Source: Rostrohypoxylon terebratum (Eukaryota > Ascomycota > Sordariomycetes > Xylariales > Hypoxylaceae). From it: a stretch of DNA of 64,000 nucleotides. The DNA lies in assembly GCA_022497145.1 (NCBI GenBank), contig MU385888.1:186001-250000 (forward strand), read 5' to 3'. The position numbers were made by a program, and so were the translations under genes. Below, in pieces: positions 22,680 through 35,500 of this stretch. Numbering within the stretch: position 1 is the stretch's first letter; every line of letters starts with the position of its first letter. Below the pieces are notes generated by a model. That model was not told where the DNA came from. It saw nothing but the letters and a program-made list of their open reading frames with translations, and ran no database searches.

Positions 22680-23229
22680 TTTTGACGAGGACACTCATTC
22701 ATCAATAAGAGAGAGAAAAAAGTGTAAGGTGTAAAATTCAGTAAATTCAATTGATCTCTGATATTACTTACAAGTCTTACAATTAAAAATGGATTTGCAT
22801 GACGGAGGATGAAAGTTTATTTACGTAAAATATGTTGGCGAGCACTGCGAAGTTAAACCTTGTTTACCGTAATAAACGGTATTTACAGTACCAAACGTCC
22901 ACTACTAAGAAATTTTATCAACAGTTTGAATTCTCATTTTCATTTTCATTTTCATCTCCATAGTGTGAATCCCCTCAACTCAACAGCAAAACTTGACGGC
23001 TCAATTGAATACAAGAGAATCCTTCACACATAACCAGTTACATATTATGAGTGTCATTTAGATAGGTATCGAATTGATACCATGAAAAATCAATCTGATC
23101 TCCATTAGCTTACCATAATACTATATCCCTGCACTGGCAACTTCACATACGGGAATGCGATAGCGTCACTGAGCTTACTGGCTGCTTGAACAAAATAAAG
23201 GAACCAGAGGAGCCTTATAAAGCGATAAA
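22680..23229. other. Intergenic, SDR to fmt1
   Basis: An AT-rich spacer. A short (TTTTCA)n microsatellite lies at about 22935-22956, and a TTATAAAG element at about 23214 is just upstream of the next ATG. No gene is seen. Confidence 0.5.
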
Positions 23230-24812
23230 ATGAAGCCACTCTTGCGCAAAGCCGTCACGGCCAGCATTCGTCCTCGGCCCTGCAGAGCTTTAGTACTACC
23301 CGGAGCGGAAGCTCACAATATACGCCCTCTAACTATTCAAGTCTCGACGAGGGCACGCACAGCAGCTACATCACCAAAGCTATGTAAGAGGTGTTGGCGT
23401 GCAAGAAGCTTCAGCTCCGCGCCCGTTACAAGATCCGAACACAAAGATATTCCTTCAAAGGCGGATACAGTATCGGGGGGAGTGGAAGAAGTCAAGGTCC
23501 AAAAGAAATCAGAGCCCTTGCGTGTACTGTTCTGCGGCTCCGACGAATTCAGTTGCGCGGCACTGGAGGCGCTATATCAAGAGCATAAGACCAACCCAGA
23601 GCTCATAGAGTCGATTGATGTTGTGACACGACCAGGGAAGTTCGTGGGGAGGGGGAATAAGAATCTGGTGCATCGTAAGCCTTGAGTTTCTTATGTCATT
23701 TTCATTTTCACTTCAGCTCCAGAGGTTTCGCGAGATGAGACATGAGTGAGAATTAAACAAGAGCCGTGAAAATACCTATGTAAAGTGAAAGCAAGATATA
23801 TAGATATTAATGAGAACATCGTTGTTTAGCACCGATTAGAGACCTCGCCAGCAGTCTCGGTCTGCCAATTCACGAGAGGGACACTTTTACAGGATGGAAT
23901 GTGAGTGCTCTCCCTCGTTAAGAATATCTCATAGCCACAATACCAAAATACCCCTACTAACCTTCCCAGATGCCGCCCAATATCAACATAATAATAGCCG
24001 TCTCCTTCGGGCTCTTCGTACCCCCCAGACTCCTAAATCAAGCCCACTATGGCGGCCTCAACATCCACCCCTCTCTACTCCCCGACCTCCGGGGCCCAGC
24101 CCCACTCCACCACGCCCTCCTCGCCGAGCGGCAGTCCACAGGCGTGTCCCTACAGACGCTAGACCTAGCACACTTCGACCGAGGCAAGATTCTCGCGCAG
24201 ACACCCGCGCAGCCCATCCCCGAATCCTGCGACTACCAGACCCTCCACGCCATGCTAACCCCGCTCGCGGCTTCGCTACTGATCCAAGGGTTGCGAGACG
24301 GCGTGCACGTCCCGCCTTTAGAAGAAGTAAACGGAAACGTGAACGCAGAGCAGGACATCCTCCACGCACCCAAGATCACCAAAGCCGACTGCCAGATCCT
24401 ACCGCACCACATCCCGCAACTCCACCTGCGCTACCGCGTCCTCGGGCCCCTATGGATGTGGACGCGGGACCCCGTGACGAACACGCGGACGCGGCTGATC
24501 CTCTCCGACATCACCCCCGCGCACCCGGACACCCCAAAGGCCTCAGGAACGCCCAAGAAACCGAAGCCCCAGACCCCGGAGACATTCCGGCGCTCCCTAG
24601 CGCTCGAGTACGACGTACCCGGGCCCTCGGATACCAACGAGCAGCGGGAGCCGAAGGCCGAAACGGTATGGCTTGACATCGACGTCCCGAAGAAGTTGGC
24701 GAACGACGAAGCGGTCTACATAGGACCGTACCGTATCGGGCTAGTCAAGGCGGAGGGCGCGGCGGCGAAGCCGGCGCCGAGGGTTTTGAAGAAGTACTTA
24801 CTTGAGAGGTGA
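23230..24812 (+). CDS. fmt1: Methionyl-tRNA formyltransferase, mitochondrial
   Basis: Three exons: 23230-23674, 23830-23900 and 23970-24812, giving 452 aa. The enzyme formylates initiator Met-tRNA in mitochondria using 10-formyl-tetrahydrofolate. The N-terminus is basic and Arg-rich (MKPLLRKAVTASIRPRPCRA), as expected for a mitochondrial presequence. The formyltransferase domain begins at LRVLFCGSDEFSCAALEAL. The exon 2 motif LPIHERDTFTGW and exon 3 motifs AVSFGLFVP and GGLNIHPSLLPDLRGPAP contain the family's folate-site and catalytic His regions. The C-terminal RNA-binding part is Pro-rich and divergent, as in other fungi. Intron 1 (155 nt) is longer than its neighbours. Exon 3 is distinctly GC-rich. 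Confidence 0.9.
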
Positions 24813-25443
24813 AGGGAGCAAGTAAGTGGGGAACTGCGGGATCGGCGAGTATCTTAAGTGGAGCATCCGTCAGGATATCGGGATATCGTCACATTACGAG
24901 GAACATGTAAAATAACCATAGACAATCGAAGAGGTTGAGAAAGAATCGAATTAGCATCGCAAACTTACTCAAAATTGGATATCTAATTACCGATTATAGA
25001 TGGAGACTATCTAGGTACATGCACAGTGAGCGGAGAGGTGGTGTGGTGTTGATACAATGACAATTGGGTCTGTATCGTGACAGATCCCATGTCTAGGTTC
25101 ATTTGATAATAATACATGTTGGCGATCAGTGGCCCCCCACTGAATCACCGCCGTCGGAGATGCGCCGTCCACCGAAAATTCTTCTCCTGGCCCAATGACA
25201 ACTGGTAAGGTAGAAGATATGTCATGGTCTCGTAAAAATCCTACTAAGCCAGCTCGGAGGCAACAGCAATGATGAAATCCCCAGACAATCCTTTCGTAAA
25301 TAATAGGGTAGGTAGGTTTTAGGTAAATAGTCATAGTCACATAATGGTAGCAATTAGAGGGGTTGGTTGTTGATGATGGTGGAGATGGAGATGTGTTTCC
25401 ATCTCATCGAAATGGTAGGACGAATGCAGGAGCGTGATGTATT
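24813..25443. other. Intergenic, convergent 3' ends (fmt1 / Stf2-like)
   Basis: Shared downstream region of two convergent genes. One antisense ORF (25011-25340) has no domain character. Nothing else was recognised. Confidence 0.5.
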
Positions 25444-26118
25444 TTACTTCTGCTCTTTCTCGTCCGCCGAGCTTCCTGCACTAGAGGAGGTCTCGGACTT
25501 CTCGAGGGCATTCTCATAGTCAGCTTCAGGGCCGTGGATGCTTTCCTCGAAGACGGGCTCGGGTTCATTGAACTCGAACTTCGTCTTGAAGTCATTGAGA
25601 TGGTTGGTGTAACCGCTGCTGTTGGAGCGGCGGCGGGCGTTGGCGAAGTTGAAGTCCTCATCGACAACTTCCTGGCCTGCTGAGCCCCTATATATTCTGT
25701 CAGCATTTGAATTTGGCATACATCCACCCCTTCGGTAGGATATATGGGATGTTTATATTAACCTACCAATTGCCCTTGCCTCCACCATTCTTCTTGGTCT
25801 TCTTTGGATCAACGCCTTCGAAGCCGTGCTTGGCAAAGAACTTGGGGACGTTCTCATGAGGTAAGACGGTGCCCTCAGCAAGACCAGCGTGGTCCTTGTC
25901 GTTGTACTTGTGTGAACGAGTCACTACAGACAGCAATGTTAGCAATTGGAAATTTCGATTGTGTAGTAGTATATGTTGAGGTGTCATGTATCATGTGAAC
26001 ATCTTCGACATTGGTGCCATTGACCTGATGATGTTTGTGGTAACCATCAAAGGGCACGTCACACGAGGGTCAGGCGGAGATGTCTAGGACTAGGAGATAA
26101 TAGCTGGATAGACCTACT
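25444..26118 (-). CDS. Stf2-like small protein (ATP-synthase-stabilising factor family)
   Basis: Coding exons are A26118, 25923-25767 and 25687-25444, giving 133 aa. The conserved core reads TRSHKYNDKD ... KFFAKHGFEG ... GGGKGNWGSAGQEVVDEDF. This matches the yeast Stf2/Tfs-like pattern (TRTNKW, GKGNWG, GDE) of small hydrophilic proteins linked to F1Fo-ATPase stabilisation and desiccation tolerance. The C-terminal half is acidic and disordered. No ATG precedes the conserved TRSHKY in its exon. The only good start joins an A at the end of an upstream exon (donor GTAGGT) to TG at the start of exon 2, so the start codon appears split by a 194-nt intron (25924-26117). The core match is strong; the start needs transcript support. 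Confidence 0.8.
25924..26117 (-). other. Intron splitting the start codon (A|TG) of the Stf2-like gene
   Basis: Donor GTAGGT follows CAAAA; acceptor CTGTAG precedes TGACTCGTTC. The join creates ATG ACT CGT TCA, directly upstream of the conserved Arg-Ser-His-Lys-Tyr. There is no other in-frame Met upstream of the core. Confidence 0.65.
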
Positions 26119-28811
26119 TTTGCTAGGAAGTTTAGAACGACGAGGGAAGAGATGAATTAGATGACTAGATTAGATGGGATGTTGATGGATTCCCTAATGG
26201 CTCTTCGATGGGTAGATGAAGTCTAGACGATGGAAGGTATCTAGTGTAGAAGAGAGTAGAGTAGATGTACGGAGAGATGTAGTAGTAAGGAGGTATTAAT
26301 GAGGAGTTGAAAGAGGAGAAGATCTCAAGGCCCGGTCTAAGATCTAGTAAAAGTAGTCGTACAAATAGCTGAGCTCTTCTATGGTTCCCGGTAGTGGTCT
26401 AACGAACAAATAAAGAGTGGGTGAACTGGATATTGGAGGTGGGGTGGTTATGGTGGTTATTAGTCGAATGAGCAGTTGGGTTGCATCAATATGTCTTTGG
26501 CTGAGTGTGGTGCGTATGTGTGTCAGTCAATGTATGAACGGTTTGAAGGTATTTATGTATTTTGTTGGAGACTTGGAAGAAGCTCAATGGACGGGAAGGA
26601 CTGTTTTTTAAGACAATTCAAAGAGGCGGATGGGGATTGGGATGCAATCTGGTCATAGGGGGGGCATTTCTGGAGGCCAGCTTCCGCCAATTCTTCGTCG
26701 TGGTCCCCTGATTTGATGCTTCGAGTCAGAATACATGCTCAAATCGCTCAGATCTAGCTAGTAATACATACACTACGTACTACTAGCCTACAGGTAGGTA
26801 GAAAGTACGTAAGGTACGTGAGGTGATGTAGCGACGTATTCGCAAGGGAGGCACGCGATGGTTAGCTAGTTCTCGAACGACCTTCACCCATTGCGGGTCA
26901 ATTGGGTCAACTGGGTCCTACTGGACCAACTAGGATGAGCTGATCTTTTTGATGGGGCAATCGAGAGTTGACCAGTCGCGTGACCGGTTGACGCAAGCTT
27001 TAAGGTGCTCAAGTTGTTCCAGGGTGGTGTGAGTGCTGAAGCCAAATTGGGGAAAATGACCCTATTGGACAATTGCTTTACGTTTTAGAACAATCGTAAA
27101 GCAACAGCGCCCCTCGCGGTCTTCGCCGCTCCAGCCGTTGCAACCTTGGAAACTCCCCAGTCCTTTCTTCTTTTATGGAACTTTTTTAGAGCTCGAGACG
27201 TAAACCGGCTTCAAAGAAAGTTTAAGGATAATAATTAACCTCTCAAAAAAGGAAATTCCCTCCAGCTTCGTGCGCTACCGAGTATTGATGGCTATCGTCA
27301 ACGGCGTTCTTCAGGCTTTCCACCGTTTCAATGTTCCTTTCCTCTTAGCTTCAGCGACCGGGTACAATTACCGGGTGACTTAGCGTAGGACCGTAGGTTG
27401 TGAGACAGGGGTCCCGGCCTTTAGAGGATCATGGATTCACGACTTCATGAATTCAGAATTCGTAGAAATCGAGAGAATAGTAAGAGATACTTGGCCAATA
27501 GGAGATAATCGGCAGCCTAGATACCGCTTGGGCAGTCATGTGGATGGTAACTTGGTCTTCTTGGTACACTACACTAGTAGCAGTTACCAACAAAAGGCAA
27601 TTAAGTAAGACGTTTTAGACCCATCTTGTTCGCTTGTTTAATCTTGATGAGTCTTGGGCGTCTTGGGCTTAGTTTGCTTTGTCGATCTCGAAATATCGAG
27701 AATTTACCCGATCAAACTGCGTCCGAAATATGGGTATCCAACTTCTCCATTTCGAGATGATATTCGGCTCATTTCGTATTGAATTGCATCATACCATTAT
27801 TACATCCCCCCCTTTTGTTGGGAATATGTTTTCTCAATGTCCCTGGCAGCCTGGATATATGAAAAAGGGGGATGTAAAGGTAGTAGAAATGGAACACGAA
27901 AAAGGAGAGATGCAGATTTATGTCACGCGCAGAAAACGGAATGCACTGACCCACTTCTACCCCAAGTATTCTTTCACCCAGCCCTGTAGTCCTAGGTCTT
28001 ACAGCAAGTACGACACTGTTCTACTAGTAATATGTGCTGTAGGCAGTGCTAACTTAAGGTTCCAAGGTTGTATCAAGTACAGCTGATACTGAACCCGTAC
28101 CTTCTGTCACAGACTCACAGGTGATGATGAGCAGCGGGCAGGCGGGCAGGCGGGCTGCCTTCTCACCTAGAATGCGGGGAAGCCCACATTAATTCGCGGC
28201 TCACAGTTCATGCTCCATAACCCCCGGAGTCCCCCATAAATCATAAACCTCAGAACTTTATCGAACTTCCTTCCTCCTTCCTCTCACCCAATCAATCGAT
28301 TCCACACGTTTCCACAAGTCAATAATACAAGGCATATATAGAATATAGTCAGCAACGACGACCCAATGGACCCAGGAAGCCAGGATCGTTCTAGGTCATC
28401 AGGGTTGGAAATGGTGGAAATAACGCAAAGAGTTGCAACGAAGATCTTACTATATTGTTTATCTATTCACTATTTTAACTCACCCACCTGCCACTGATCA
28501 ACTTTAAATAGGCCATTCTAGTAGTAGTTTGTCCGATGCTTGTTCTAGAGAATGCCTATCACAGGATATCGCCGAAGCTACTATGTTTCATCTAACCCAA
28601 CATTGGCGGCCATCACAGTTTGAGACGATGTATGTCATCTTCGATCGCCATCTCGGCTACATATAATCGCCGGGGAATGACGCAACCAATCAGACCCAAG
28701 AGCTTGGTAGGGGCACTCAAATTGTACTGGCCGTACCGATTGTTGAAACTAATTCTACTCGTTATCGAATCGATGACAGAAAGACAGAAAACTGAGAAAG
28801 ATTATACCTCC
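26119..28811. other. Intergenic 2.7 kb, Stf2-like promoter and F-box 3' flank
   Basis: The part next to 26119 is purine-rich on the + strand (pyrimidine-rich on the coding strand), typical of a fungal 5' leader. ORFs at 26417-26658 and 27679-28086 are not supported: the second begins at TTG, and its first ATG gives about 118 aa of no known family. A G-rich triplicate (GGCGGGCA units) lies at about 28134-28159. Confidence 0.4.
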
Positions 28812-30403
28812 TCAACTTCCCGGCTCCGCTATCAGCTGAAGCTGACGGTAAGATGCGGGATGTAAACCCCGATCTTTTAGCTTCAGATAGCGGAGGACAG
28901 AAACTGGAAATGTTGTGCCGTCTCTGGGCAATCTCATGTATACTATGTTAAGTTCAACATCGGGATTTCTTCGATGAGTTGTCCGGCTCCAGGCATCAAT
29001 AACTCGATCTGCCAACTTGAAATCCCATGTGCTATGCCACGTGATTGTGGCGGCCGTTTCCTCGTAACAATAACGAAAGATACAGCCGTGTTCATCACCT
29101 TTCCCGTTCCAGATCTCCATGATCTGGAGCTTGGGCATCGATTTAGCGACGAAACTCGCAAGCAAAATTAGATCGTCAGGTCCTTGTATACTACCATCAG
29201 GTAATGCGGGTGGCATCGGATCCAAGAACGCCGAAGTAAGAGAGATGGTTTGGAGCTCATGACGAACCCACAATGCGGAAGCTTGGTCAGTTGATCGGAA
29301 TGGAACAAAAAAGTCGAATGCATCAACGGAAAAAGATACAGACAGATGCTCTAGGCTTCGGCTCGCCTTTTCGAGGGCAGAGCCAAACTTAAGACATTCC
29401 TCCCTAGATCTCGCAATTGCAAATATCGGATACGTCTGCTGATTTTTCTTAGGAAGATCTTGGTTCTCGAAAAGAACCAGACTTTTGAGTGTCCGGGGCA
29501 GCGAACGCTCAAAAACTTCGCTGTAATCTACATGACTGTTAGATATTTAGCTGCATTAAAATTTTCGCCCATCTCAATATCCATAGGTAGATATAGGTTA
29601 AAAATAAGTGTGTGCTCACCTGGATTCCCGCCAAGTTGAGGATGATAAAATGCGTCTTCTCCATGTTCGTATATGACTTGTTGCAACCCGACTAAACTTT
29701 TGAAAATCCTCCCAAGACCAAGTGTGTTTATCCTTCGATAATGCTCTCTTCGAACAAGAAATGTGGTAATCGCATCTACTTCAACAGGTAAATCTACCCG
29801 CCAAGGCTCAAACCACGAATCACCAAGGGAAGTTATGGTGTGACCAAGTCCCGGCGCCGAAACTTGGAAGTTCTCTAACAGCGTGTAAGTCCCATTTCTA
29901 AATCTTGAGTCTATGTAGCTTGGGGCATAAGGGGTTTGAAAGTTCTTTTGGGGTTTTAGGTAGGACTGGTTAGGACCTGCAGAAATCTGCTTAGGATCAC
30001 TCAGCGAATATGCACACAATTCAAATACCAACCCTTCCCTATTCAAATCACGAGGCTTCTTCCACGTGCTAAGGGCTATGAAGAGATGCTTGATTGTGCT
30101 CGTAAAAATATAATTGTTCCAGAAAACCTGACCGTTGTCAGGCATCCTACCCGTCGTGTAGGTGTAAGTGTCAAGCACAATTCGCAGCACGATGTGCTTC
30201 ACCCAACGTGTCCTAGACCCGCAAACAATCGCAGTGAAATACAATAGGTCATCTCGTGATAAAACAAGTCGCTCGAAATGCTTTTTCTCGAAGACGGCCT
30301 GCCATTCTCCGCATACAGCGGAAAAGGCGAAAGTCTTTGGCGTCTCAAGGACTATACCTAGTATATTTTGTCGTATTTTTGCTGGTAAACTCGTCCAACT
30401 CAT
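28812..30403 (-). CDS. F-box-like protein (DUF6546-type)
   Basis: Two exons, 30403-29620 and 29527-28812, joined across a 92-nt intron (donor GTGAGC, acceptor CATGTAG), give 499 aa. The N-terminus MSWTSLPAKIRQNILGIVLE fits the degenerate F-box start (LPxEIRxxIL) found in a large fungal family. The rest contains Trp/Phe-rich segments such as LENFQVSAPGLGHTITSLGD and a C-terminal part with MRLPRDGTTFPVSVLRYLKL. F-box proteins act as substrate adaptors of SCF ubiquitin ligases; this subgroup is uncharacterised, and the specific DUF assignment is from memory of its N-terminal pattern. It is head-to-head with dre2, 1 kb away. Confidence 0.7.
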
Positions 30404-31429
30404 CGTATTTTCAATGATCGATCAAAACGAATGGCTTAATTATAGTCCTTGTGGGTCAGAAATATATGAGTGAGCATTTGTCACAGCAGCGACTGCAAGT
30501 GCAAGTGCAAGTGCAAGAAAATAAGCATGTCGATAGACTTTATCTAAAGCCATGTTCACTAGGGTTCTCACCTGGTGGAATTCTCTGGTTTCTGCATTGG
30601 ATTGCTGGCTTTCTTCCATGACGTACGAAGTACCAGTAAGTAAAACAAACACCTCACAAATCTATGCTGTCTAAGACATGATACCAACTGAAATCAACAC
30701 CTGGAATAATCTCTGAGGATATAGGCACCTCGCATCTTCCAGAGTTTCTTGCCAGTCGTAACAATTATGGTATTAGTTGACGTAGGGGTTCGTGAGTTAC
30801 TGGAATGGTGCTCGTGTCGAGCACCTAGCACAAGAAGCAGACGTGAAATAATTTTTTTTATCGATGTTCTAGACCAATCAATAGTCGCAAACCCTTTAAC
30901 CAATAAGGTTACAAGTATTGCAATGTACCACATGGTGCTACTAGAGGCATATATTTGGGCATAAAGTTTCCTACAGTACGAGAAGATACTGTTATTACGC
31001 CGCAATCGGATCTGATAACAATTGCGCGGAGAAACATTCGTCATAATAAATTTTCTGATCTACGCTACCGCACCTGCCTTGTGAAAGACGGCAGTTACTA
31101 ATCCTGTGTTACCAATACCTACATATTTCCGCTCCATTTGTCAAAGACAACCCTTAGAACTTCACAATTCTAATTTGTAATCTTAAACTACACTCATTCA
31201 TCTTCCCCGCCCATATTCATCCCTCTGAACGGTCAAGTTCATGTTGTGACCTAGAAAGTCCCGTCGAAGGACCCTTCATATCAATTGCCCCGCGTATTTT
31301 TAATATCAATTCCACCCCACCAGAAAAGATATCTTATCCACCTTGTCGCCTCTCACCTTCATCGACGTGACAAAACTCTTTACCGCAATTTCGGACTTGG
31401 AGGCGCAACGAGCGCAAAACACCTCCACC
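30404..31429. other. Divergent promoter region, F-box-like / dre2
   Basis: This region holds a short hexanucleotide repeat (TGCAAG)n at about 30494-30517. ORFs at 30440-31044 (-) are short and hydrophobic only because they translate that repeat. The dre2 leader from about 31320 to 31429 is in frame with its ATG but starts only at TTG. Confidence 0.45.
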
Positions 31430-32526
31430 ATGTCACCCTCAATCGTCACCATTGATAACATCTCCGATTTCGATGTATTCTCATCCAACGTAACCCAGAA
31501 CGGCTCTTCCGATGCCCGAACACTTCTTCTAGCTCCACCCTCCATCGCTAGCCACGAGGAGAAACTACGAGGTGTCTTAGCTGCCCATGACCGTTCTGTC
31601 ACGGATTTGCAGATGCTTGACCGTCTTTCCGCTGGCCTCGTCAACCTCCCCGCTACTACCTATGACCTCATCCTAGTTTTGACCGATGCCGACGGCACAC
31701 GATCCGAATCCACTCTCCTCCTCAACCGCGACGTTTTTGCCAAGATAGTACCGGCACTCAAGGTGGGCGGCAAGGTCCAGGCACAGGATGGATCTCTGGC
31801 GCAGAACAGCCAAGCTCCCGATGCACGTGAGGCATTGCTGTCTGGACTTCTGCCTGCAACCGATGGCTTCACAAAGCCTGACGATGGAGCTGCCACAGCC
31901 GTTCCCCTTAAGCTGGGCTTCGGTAAGAACAAGAAGAGAAGCGCTGCTGGCCCTGCTTTGAAGCAAGTCACCGTTCACCAAACCAATGGCGAGGATAAGA
32001 GCCTCAACATGGTACCGCCCGCCGTGAAGTCGGTGCCCGCCGGCGTTGGCTTTGTGGATTTCAGCAGCGATCTTGGCATTCCCGATGACGAGGATGATGA
32101 CGAGCTGATCGACGAGGATACCCTTCTGACAGAGGAAGATTTGAACAGGCCTCTGGCAATTCGTAAGTAATACTTGACAACCACACCTTCACAGATCAAC
32201 TTCTAACCAGCATCCTAGCTGCGGAATGTGTGCCCAAGGTTGGCAAGCGACGTCGTGCTTGCAAGGACTGCACCTGTGGCCTTGCCCAGAGAATCGAGGC
32301 CGAGGACAAAGCCAAGCGAGAGCAGGCAGACGCCAAGCTCAAGTCCCTCAAGCTTACCTCTAACGATCTGACTGAAGTGGACTTCACCGTCCAGGGCAAA
32401 GTCGGATCGTGCGGCAACTGTTCTCTAGGAGACGCCTTCCGCTGCGATGGATGTCCATACATCGGGTTGCCAGCCTTCAAGCCCGGCGAGGAGGTACGAC
32501 TGCTCAACAACGTTGTGCAGCTATGA
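31430..32526 (+). CDS. dre2: Dre2/anamorsin, cytosolic Fe-S cluster assembly factor
   Basis: Exons 31430-32162 and 32219-32526 give 346 aa. Dre2 works with Tah18 as an electron-transfer pair early in cytosolic Fe-S protein assembly. The N-terminal methyltransferase-like domain (from MSPSIVTIDNISDFDVF) is followed by a linker with an acidic patch (PDDEDDDELIDEDTLLTEED). The C-terminal CIAPIN1 domain in exon 2 has the two Fe-S binding Cys clusters: C-x9-C-x2-C-x-C (ECVPKVGKRRRACKDCTCG) and C-x2-C-x7-C-x2-C (CGNCSLGDAFRCDGCPY). The start at 31430 is the first in-frame ATG. The gene is intact. Confidence 0.95.
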
Positions 32527-35500
32527 ACAGGGCATGGGCATGGGCGTTTATTTTCTTCGGTTCGGTCTACTTGGTCTTTGGGAATATACCCACCAAGCCA
32601 CGTGGGGTCACGGACTTGACAAAAGTTACCGTCGGAGCATTCCGCGAGTTATACGGATGGGATTTGGGCTCGCTTTATTCGCATGAGGAAACCGGCGTTT
32701 ACTAGGTAGGTATCAAAAGCACTGATACGGATTACACGAGATATCAGGCAGAGCAATCATGGGACAACGCAATCAGGGCTATGAATGATAGGACAAATGC
32801 AAATTGATTTTGGGGTTACGTGCTTTTTGTAGAAGTCCGGATGTTTAACCAGTTTTGTGTGACTGTCCGTTAATGTCCGTCGTGCTATCATGTCTTTCCT
32901 TCTAGGAATTTTCCTTCCGAATTTACTTCCCGCGAGAGTCAGCTACCTACCTACCTAAGACCTAGGTAATGAGATTTCCCTGGGAACAAATATAGCAATA
33001 AGGTCTACCGATACCTCCAATCTTCTGCGGAACATTCTCCAATGAGAGGTACAAGGTTCATCAACACGTCCAAGGTTGTGCTTTGTGGCCGCCGCCTATG
33101 TAGGTCGGCGTAAGCACTTATAACCCGCAGCAAATAGCAGACTCATCTTCAGAAGAAGGGATGATTAAATATTCAGACCCAAGGCTATTATTCGTGGGAT
33201 ATTCAACACCATCCCGCCTATAGGACTCAAGAATTGCTGTGCTACTTGAGATTCAGGGACCCGAGAAATACTGTTTCCGCGCATTGGTCGCTGTTGTCAA
33301 ACTCCCTTACTGAGACGTCGGCCTTGCTGGGCGTCAGGTTATGTCTTGGATTTGCTGCAACATGTTGTCGTCGGAGGTTAGGTGAGGCTTGGCTTGGGAG
33401 GCATTGCACGGCAGGAAAGGGTATTACGCCGGATAGGGCCGACGACTCTGGTGTGGATTGGATGTGTAGGTAGGTCGGCATTGGTGGTTGCTTGGGAATA
33501 GAGGCAGCTTGGGTAAGCGCTAGAGGTGTAGATTGGCGAGGTGATGCGAGGACCTTACTGACTGCCGAGGTTTATTGACCGGTATATGCGCGAGCTGGAA
33601 TATTGGCATCTCACATCATCTTCAAGGAGACCAATACCAGCCCTGAAGGTAAGTACGCAGATATGTATGTCATCAATGGCGGCTATGTGACGGATGTTCA
33701 TTCGTGAAGGTGACTACCTTCTTACCTATCAATTGACCTGTCCATACTCTATACTACTACCTACCTGCCTTTCTACTTACGCACTATGGGCTATTATGTG
33801 GAAAACTTGATTCGCAGTGGCGCAATATAGCTCCAAGCCCGCCTAGGCGATGGATAATTCTAGGTTCGAACGGCGCAAAGACTTAATTGCCTCAAAACTC
33901 TACGTGTCATCGGCAGCGACCGTCCCCTTAAACTTAAAAAAGTCGAGTGTCTCGTGGGACCTGGGGAGCGTTCTCTTGGCCTGCTGCTGACAGGTTTGAC
34001 GCGGAAGGAGCCTGTCTTACACGTCCCCCCCCTCCTTAGTCTGGGTCTAAGACGTACCTATGTGAGGACGGTACCCAGCTCCCGTTCCGGCAAGACGCAA
34101 CGGCCACGCTTCCGCGTCTCGATTCGGGGGCCGTGGGCGTTTGCGCAAAGCTTTTGTGATATGAATAAAGAGGTTTGAGGTAGATGGGTGGCACAACGAA
34201 GATAACAGAAGCACGTTTGGAGATGAGGTCGAAACAAGGGTTCGGGTCCCGGCATGCGAATATATCTTACAGAGCAGCGTCTCGGACATGCGCCACTTTG
34301 TCTCCTGCCTGAACGGGGATGAGGCGGGACTGTCGATACGAAACCTATACTGAAGAAAACTTACTGACCTACCTGTACTATACGATGGAGGCATGCGCAG
34401 AAACAGAATTGAAAGATTTCAGCTCCTGCCCACCACGCGGGAAAACTCGGCATGTACCTAGGACCTAGGTCCTAGGTAGGTAAGTAAGGCTGTTTCCAGC
34501 TACAGGCTCGGCGATCTTAGCAGGCGGCAAGTGCCCTCGCCCGCTGAGTTGTCAGGGGTTCCACCCGCTGTATTTTTAAGGGAGTGATATACACGTGTTG
34601 TGTGTGTATGTGTGTGTGTGCTACAGCTGTAAGCTGGTACGAGGCGGGCTGTCTCTGCGACCTCAGAGCCTATGGTACAATATATAGTATCCTTAAGGGA
34701 ATAATGGGAATATATTCAGCTGGGCGATAATTGTTCGGGAAACCTTGTCTTATTATATTGACGTTGACTGGCTGCCCGATTTCTAAGGGATCATCGGCGT
34801 GGTAATGTGATTACTGTAGTTAGCATTTCCATTTGGCCAATGTCTTATGTATCGCGAACTGAAGCCGTTACAGCGACAGAGACTAGTATACCTGGGGTAA
34901 AGTCTGACCTCGAAGTCAAAACAGGTACGAGTTAGTCCGGCTGGACACTGGTCAAGCTTTTAGGAAAATTCTTGAAACACGTTCCTCAGAATAAGGACTG
35001 ACGGCCTTGGACGCTTAAACGCTATGAACATGGTGTGTGTGCTAACTGTCGTGCTAGAAGGCTTGACTTGGGCTGGTCGATAAAAAGTTCTGGAAAACGT
35101 TCGGTAGGCAGAATAGATCGATCGAATTTTAATCTACCAGCACTAAGATCGGCGATAACCGTCGTACTGGTATTGGCCTATTGAATCTCTATGATACCAA
35201 CAATGAGTAGGATTCGTGGTTTTTGGTTAATCGTCCGTATGAGAATGGTTTGCTAGATAATCATGCGAAATTTGCTTCACGTGCAACCTAGGAAGTCTCA
35301 GCAGTCAGCAGGCAGGCAGGCAATCCTAGCCTACCTAAAATACATAGGTTTGATCCTACTAATGTATGGACATATAGTTGTACTTGATATAGCTCTTGGC
35401 TGGCAGGAGTTGTAGGAGATCTGGCCAACAGCAGAATTCAATTACCGGACTTTCCAGGTCGGTCGGGGGAGTCGGGGGCTAGCATGGATTTTTGGTGAGT

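Noticed and set aside
23894..24676. 260-aa ORF on the + strand overlapping fmt1 exon 3
   Set aside because: A Pro/Arg-rich shadow frame of GC-rich fmt1 exon 3; the fmt1 frame carries the conserved motifs.
27679..28086. 135-aa ORF on the + strand
   Set aside because: It opens with TTG; from the first ATG about 118 aa remain with no recognisable family and no clear gene context.
30440..30652. 70-aa hydrophobic ORF on the minus strand
   Set aside because: Its Leu-Ala run is only the translation of a TGCAAG hexamer repeat.
33234..33481. 79-aa ORFs on both strands over the same bases
   Set aside because: Mirror-image ORFs of the same length with no domain are typical of compositional bias, not genes.
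33800..33890. tRNA-like A/B box (GTGGCGCAATAT ... GGTTCGAACGG)
   Set aside because: B box resembles the consensus, but the acceptor stem does not form; at best a decayed tRNA-derived fragment.
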